Origin: UBA12087 sp964370815
GTDB lineage: Bacteria > Chloroflexota > Anaerolineae > Anaerolineales > Villigracilaceae
Length of the DNA stretch: 64,000 nucleotides
Reading direction: 5' to 3'
Assembly: GCA_964370815.1 (NCBI GenBank)
Contig: CAYJKQ010000006.1
Span: 1 to 64,000, forward strand
Shown here: one piece after another, positions 61,062 through 64,000 of the stretch
Numbering within the stretch: the stretch's first letter is position 1
How the letters are laid out: every line of letters starts with the position of its first letter
Notes under the pieces: generated by a model
The model's input: the letters and a program-made list of their open reading frames with translations, nothing else
Databases searched by the model: none
Told to the model about the DNA's origin: nothing
Made by a program: the position numbers and the translations under genes

Positions 61062-61610
61062 ATGTTTGACCGCGTCTCCAATTCGCCAGAAGATCTTCTG
61101 GCGAATGCTATTTTGAGCAAGAATTCAACCGGCTTATGGCTGATCAGTGGACCAAGTGGTTCAGGAAAAACGACCTGGTGCGCTAATATTGTCGCTCAAG
61201 CCCGGGCATTGGGCATGACTTTGGGCGGATTCATCTGCCCAGCAGTTATCCAGGACGGAAAGAAGATTGGCATTGATCTAATGAATGTTACTTCAGGGGA
61301 AAAACGCCATCTTGGGATTTATTCCAGAGACAATGGTATAAAAACCATCGGTTGTTGGCAAATGGACGAAAGTGTTTTGAGTTGGGGGAATGAGATCATT
61401 GTGGGACTCCAAGATGAAGAAATCATCCTTATTGATGAAATAGGTCCACTGGAACTTGAAAAGGGTCTGGGTTACCGGTATGCATTGAATTTTCTGGATG
61501 AAGGCTCTTATCGCACTGCGCTTGTGGTTGTGCGCCCGACCTTGTTGCCGGTGGCGCAGGAGCGTTGGTCGGATGCCAGGGTGCTCATGTTGGAGACAAT
61601 ATACGCATGA
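61062..61610 (+). CDS. nucleoside-triphosphatase (THEP1-like NTPase)
   Basis: 182 residues. Walker A 'LISGPSGSGKTTW' (~26-38), 'GFICPAVIQDGKKIGIDLMN', 'GEKRHLGIYSR' and Walker B 'IILIDEIGPLELEKGLGY' (DExGxxE), matching the THEP1/YGR210-type NTPase family. First intact gene of the ECF operon; AAAGGAG lies 11 nt upstream. Its stop overlaps the EcfA start (ATGA). Role in the transporter is unknown; perhaps a salvage or sensor step for the imported nucleotide-like cofactor, which is inference. Confidence 0.82.
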   Translation: MFDRVSNSPEDLLANAILSKNSTGLWLISGPSGSGKTTWCANIVAQARALGMTLGGFICPAVIQDGKKIGIDLMNVTSGEKRHLGIYSRDNGIKTIGCWQMDESVLSWGNEIIVGLQDEEIILIDEIGPLELEKGLGYRYALNFLDEGSYRTALVVVRPTLLPVAQERWSDARVLMLETIYA

Positions 61611-63112
61611 TACGAGTCAGCAAGCTCAGCGTGGCTTATAGTGCTGTCCAAGTGTTGCAGGATATCAACCTGGAGATAGATCAAGGTGAATTTGTTTTGA
61701 TCACTGGTCCTTCGGGCTGCGGAAAAAGTTCGCTGGCATATGCACTTAGCGGACTGATCCCCAATTCCATTCCCGCCCGGGTCACAGGACGGATTGAGAT
61801 AGACGGATTGAATACTCAGACCCACACAATACTGGAGATCGTACAGAAGGTCGGGATCGTGCTCCAAAACCCATCCTCCCAACTTTTCCATCTGCGGGTC
61901 GAAGACGAGGTCGCTTTTGGACCTCGAAATCTTGGCTTGGATGACAACGAGGTCAGGAACCGCACAGATTGGGCATTGAATGCAACCGGACTCGAAGCGC
62001 TGCGTGACCGTAAACCTTCCGAGCTTTCAGGTGGACAAAAACAATGCGTGGCGATCGCCTCCATGCTGGCAATGCACCCACAAATCTTGATACTGGATGA
62101 ACCCACGGCTTCCCTGGATGTGCCCAGTACCCGGCGCGTTTTAGATACTCTGAAAACGCTCAATAAAGAGCACGGGGTCACGATCGTGATCCTTGAACAT
62201 CGACTGGCGGATCTGGCTCGCCTGGCAAGCAGGGTTATCCTGATGGATAAAGGTCAAATAATCCTGGACGGTTTACCCAATTCAATCCTTTTCGACCCTT
62301 CTTTGCAGGATAAGTTTGGTATGCGGCGGATGGCAAATGAACCCCAGGTAGCCTGGGAATCACTGATCAAAGAGGATGAACAACCCTTTGACGGAAAACA
62401 ACCATTGCTGACTCTTGAAATGGTTTCTGCCGGGTATAACCGTAACACAGTGATTCAGGACATTAACCTGGTGCTTTATCCAGGAGATTTTGTTGCGCTG
62501 GTAGGTAATAACGGCACTGGAAAATCCACGCTGGGACAGGTGGCTGCCGGGTTGTTGAAGCCGTTTTCCGGGCGAGTTCGTTATCTGAATGGTGTCAAGC
62601 CGCGCCCCGGGTTGGACGTAGCCATGCTCTTCCAGAATCCAAGCGACCAATTGTTTACCGATTCGGTGGATGAAGAAGTGGCTTTTGGTCCCAGTAATTA
62701 TGATCGCTTTGACCCTCAACAGCACGATGAAATTTTACAGGAAGCTGACTTGCTGGACTTAAAAGAACGACGACTTCTGATGCTATCGGTTGGGCAGCAG
62801 CAGCGCACCACCCTGGCTGCCTGCCTGGGACTGCGTCCCCGTCTCTTGATCCTGGATGAACCCACCTTGGGGCAGGACTGGGGACATTTAGAGCGCCTGA
62901 TGGATTTTCTGACGTACCTCAATCAGCAGGGGACTGCCATCCTGCTTATTTCGCACGATTACAAACTGGTCCATCGTTATGCCCGCAGTGTTTTTCTGAT
63001 GAAGAATGGCCGAATCCAGAGAACGGGTCAGTTCGAAAAATCTCTTTATACAAAATCAAGATCGATCACAGATATACAGGAAGGAGTGATCTATGAAACT
63101 ATCAACTCGTGA
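61607..63112 (+). CDS. ECF transporter, fused tandem ATPase (EcfA1-EcfA2)
   Basis: 501 residues with two ABC domains. Domain 1: Walker A 'ITGPSGCGKSSLAYAL', signature 'LSGGQKQCVAIASMLAM', Walker B 'ILILDEPTASLD'. Domain 2: Walker A 'LVGNNGTGKSTLGQVA', signature 'LSVGQQQRTTLAACLGL' (G to V in the second position), Walker B 'LLILDEPTLGQDW'. 'LEHRLADLA' and 'ISHDYKLVHRYA' are the H-loops. It powers vitamin or metal uptake through EcfT. Start at 61607 overlaps the NTPase stop; end overlaps the S-component start by 20 nt. Confidence 0.92.
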   Translation: MIRVSKLSVAYSAVQVLQDINLEIDQGEFVLITGPSGCGKSSLAYALSGLIPNSIPARVTGRIEIDGLNTQTHTILEIVQKVGIVLQNPSSQLFHLRVEDEVAFGPRNLGLDDNEVRNRTDWALNATGLEALRDRKPSELSGGQKQCVAIASMLAMHPQILILDEPTASLDVPSTRRVLDTLKTLNKEHGVTIVILEHRLADLARLASRVILMDKGQIILDGLPNSILFDPSLQDKFGMRRMANEPQVAWESLIKEDEQPFDGKQPLLTLEMVSAGYNRNTVIQDINLVLYPGDFVALVGNNGTGKSTLGQVAAGLLKPFSGRVRYLNGVKPRPGLDVAMLFQNPSDQLFTDSVDEEVAFGPSNYDRFDPQQHDEILQEADLLDLKERRLLMLSVGQQQRTTLAACLGLRPRLLILDEPTLGQDWGHLERLMDFLTYLNQQGTAILLISHDYKLVHRYARSVFLMKNGRIQRTGQFEKSLYTKSRSITDIQEGVIYETINS

Positions 63113-63734
63113 ACTGGCAACCATAGCAGTGTTTGGCACCTTATGGGGCATTTCTGAGATCAGTCTGGGATCGGTGCTGAAGTCGCTGAACGTGCCTTTC
63201 AGCGGTGCCGTGCTTTCGGCAATAGGTCTGACAATTGCCATGATCGGGCGATTGTTTGTACCTAAAAAAGGATCCACATTGTTTATCGGTGTGATCGCCA
63301 TGCTGCTGAAACTGTTCAGCCTGGGCGGAGTCATCATGGGTCCAATGGTCGCGATCTTTACCGAGGCTCTGGTAGCCGAGATCGTTCTTTCCCTGTCCGG
63401 AAAATCCCGCCTTTTCTCGTTTTTACTGGCTGGTGCCTTTGGAGTGGCCTGGACCCTGGCGCAGCCGTTCGTAACCGGGCCACTTCTCTTTGGACGAAGC
63501 CTGTTCGTTGTCTGGTTGGACCTGCTGGATACCGGGAGCAGGTTGCTTGGTTTGAATGAGACTGCTGCGATCTGGATCGTTTTCTCCTTGCTGGGTGTCT
63601 ACCTGTTTATTGGATGTATTGCTGGTTGGTTGAGTTGGAATGTAGCACATCAATTGCAGACTCGTCTGGGCAGGTCCCGATCCGATGATCTGGAATCAAA
63701 ATCTATAATTGCATTGGAAGAAAAGGAGAATTAA
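63093..63734 (+). CDS. ECF transporter S component, substrate unknown
   Basis: 213 residues, five or six membrane helices. N-terminus 'MKLSTRELATIAVFGTLWGI' has the amphipathic start common to S components, then 'NVPFSGAVLSAIGLTIAMIG', 'GVIMGPMVAIFTEALVAEIV' and a hydrophilic C-terminal tail. AAGGAGTG precedes the ATG. I cannot assign the substrate; the partner NTPase and adjacent short lipoprotein are atypical of standard vitamin systems. Translated overlapping EcfA. Confidence 0.8.
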   Translation: MKLSTRELATIAVFGTLWGISEISLGSVLKSLNVPFSGAVLSAIGLTIAMIGRLFVPKKGSTLFIGVIAMLLKLFSLGGVIMGPMVAIFTEALVAEIVLSLSGKSRLFSFLLAGAFGVAWTLAQPFVTGPLLFGRSLFVVWLDLLDTGSRLLGLNETAAIWIVFSLLGVYLFIGCIAGWLSWNVAHQLQTRLGRSRSDDLESKSIIALEEKEN

Positions 63735-63736
63735 TA

Positions 63737-63823
63737 ATGAAAAAGATCCTGATCTCTCTGATCATTGTTATGCTGTTGACAGCCTGTGCACCTACCGCTG
63801 CTGAACTGCAAATTGTACAATGA
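63737..63823 (+). CDS. 28-residue lipoprotein-like peptide
   Basis: ATG 63737 with AAGGAGAA 7 nt upstream. 'MKKILISLIIVMLLTACAPT' is a complete lipoprotein signal (lipobox LTAC, Cys 17), followed by only 11 residues ('APTAAELQIVQ'). The stop overlaps the next start (ATGA at 63820). Either a real mini-lipoprotein or a lipoprotein gene truncated to its leader. Too short for most gene callers. Confidence 0.6.
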   Translation: MKKILISLIIVMLLTACAPTAAELQIVQ

Positions 63824-64000
63824 TCGAACAAAATAGTATTCACCTGGAGCGGTCCAAGTTGAGGGTTCCAGGAAAGCTGGGAACCATCAGCTACCTGGTC
63901 ATCTTTGCCTGGTCGCTGGGTATGGTGATGCTTGCACCGCCCGAAAAATTGCTGCTGGCGGGAGGGTTGTGTTTCCTGGCGGCTGCCCTGGTATACCCGC
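63820..64000 (+). CDS. ECF transporter transmembrane protein EcfT, N-terminal part
   Basis: Runs off the right edge after 60 codons. The start overlaps the lipoprotein stop by 4 nt. The sequence begins with a short amphipathic stretch ('MIEQNSIHLERSKLRVPGKL') and two hydrophobic segments ('TISYLVIFAWSLGMVMLA', 'LLLAGGLCFLAAALVYP'), as at the start of EcfT. Its order after A and S components makes this the likely call. Confidence 0.75.
   Translation, partial: MIEQNSIHLERSKLRVPGKLGTISYLVIFAWSLGMVMLAPPEKLLLAGGLCFLAAALVYP

Noticed and set aside
1..64000. CRISPR arrays, tRNA or rRNA genes, prophage
   Set aside because: No spaced direct repeats, no tRNA T-arm/anticodon pattern outside genes, no integrase or structural phage genes.

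Overview
The window looks like a chromosomal segment of a Chloroflexota bacterium, most likely class Anaerolineae. This is inferred from gene content, not from a search. The pointers are a DUF2089/DUF4097/SHOCT-like cassette, lipoproteins with NBR1-type Ig and propeller repeats, TPR proteins with a shared N-terminal alpha/beta domain, a Gram-positive-type LexA box, bactofilin, FabI, and a four-subunit 2-oxoacid:ferredoxin oxidoreductase. GC is moderate. There is no rRNA, tRNA, CRISPR array, prophage or intact insertion sequence that I can see, so this is mostly housekeeping and metabolic chromosome with some accessory loci.

Layout. 1-2.2 kb: the N-terminal part of tldD, then a class I aminotransferase behind an attenuator-like hairpin. 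2.3-7.3 kb (minus): six co-directional genes, namely a zinc-ribbon/HTH DUF2089 regulator, two DUF4097 beta-repeat proteins, two SHOCT-like proteins and an MFS exporter. Five of the six carry the same short helical motif. 7.7-8.5 kb: lexA with its own LexA box. 8.6-12.1 kb (minus): two lipoproteins and a thiolase. 12.3-22.4 kb (plus): TPR protein, 7TM-PAS-GAF histidine kinase, NarL-type regulator, a divergent MraZ outside any dcw cluster, a P-loop ATPase and a 1208-residue TPR protein that shares both ends with the first one. This is the best candidate for an undescribed system. 23.0-25.8 kb: a VOR-type oxidoreductase operon (delta-alpha-beta-gamma). 26-33.5 kb: papain-like hydrolase, sugar epimerase, 3-methyladenine glycosylase, fabI, bactofilin, DegT aminotransferase overlapped by a membrane protein, DUF92 kinase-like protein and a small membrane protein. 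33.7-42.5 kb (minus): mntP, a TGS-uridine-kinase-like protein, a ketopantoate-reductase-like protein, a phosphatase, then fmt-glpK-glpD. 42.6-53.7 kb (plus): phosphoesterases, YciI-like protein, a large propeller lipoprotein, a two-subunit CoA-transferase, coaBC, a DUF4349 lipoprotein and rsmG. 53.7-57.6 kb (minus): cupin, recF, def and a cNMP-binding/bPH membrane protein. 58-64 kb (plus): an LPG-synthase-like membrane protein, an FAD oxidoreductase, a TatA/B pseudogene, and an ECF transporter module (NTPase, fused EcfA, S component, 28-residue lipoprotein, start of EcfT) that runs off the right edge.

Functionally, VOR, thiolase and the glutaconate-type CoA-transferase suggest anaerobic amino-acid or organic-acid fermentation through CoA thioesters and reduced ferredoxin. 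glpK/glpD feeds glycerol into central metabolism. Two themes cut across the window. First, many first-in-transcript genes have a -10 hexamer (TATAAT, TAGAAT or TAAAAT) only 6-9 nt before the start codon and no Shine-Dalgarno, which fits leaderless mRNAs, while operon-internal genes have clear GGAGG-type sites. Second, at least two genes (a TatA/B homologue and a thioredoxin-like fragment) are interrupted by single in-frame stop codons with recognisable sequence continuing beyond them.
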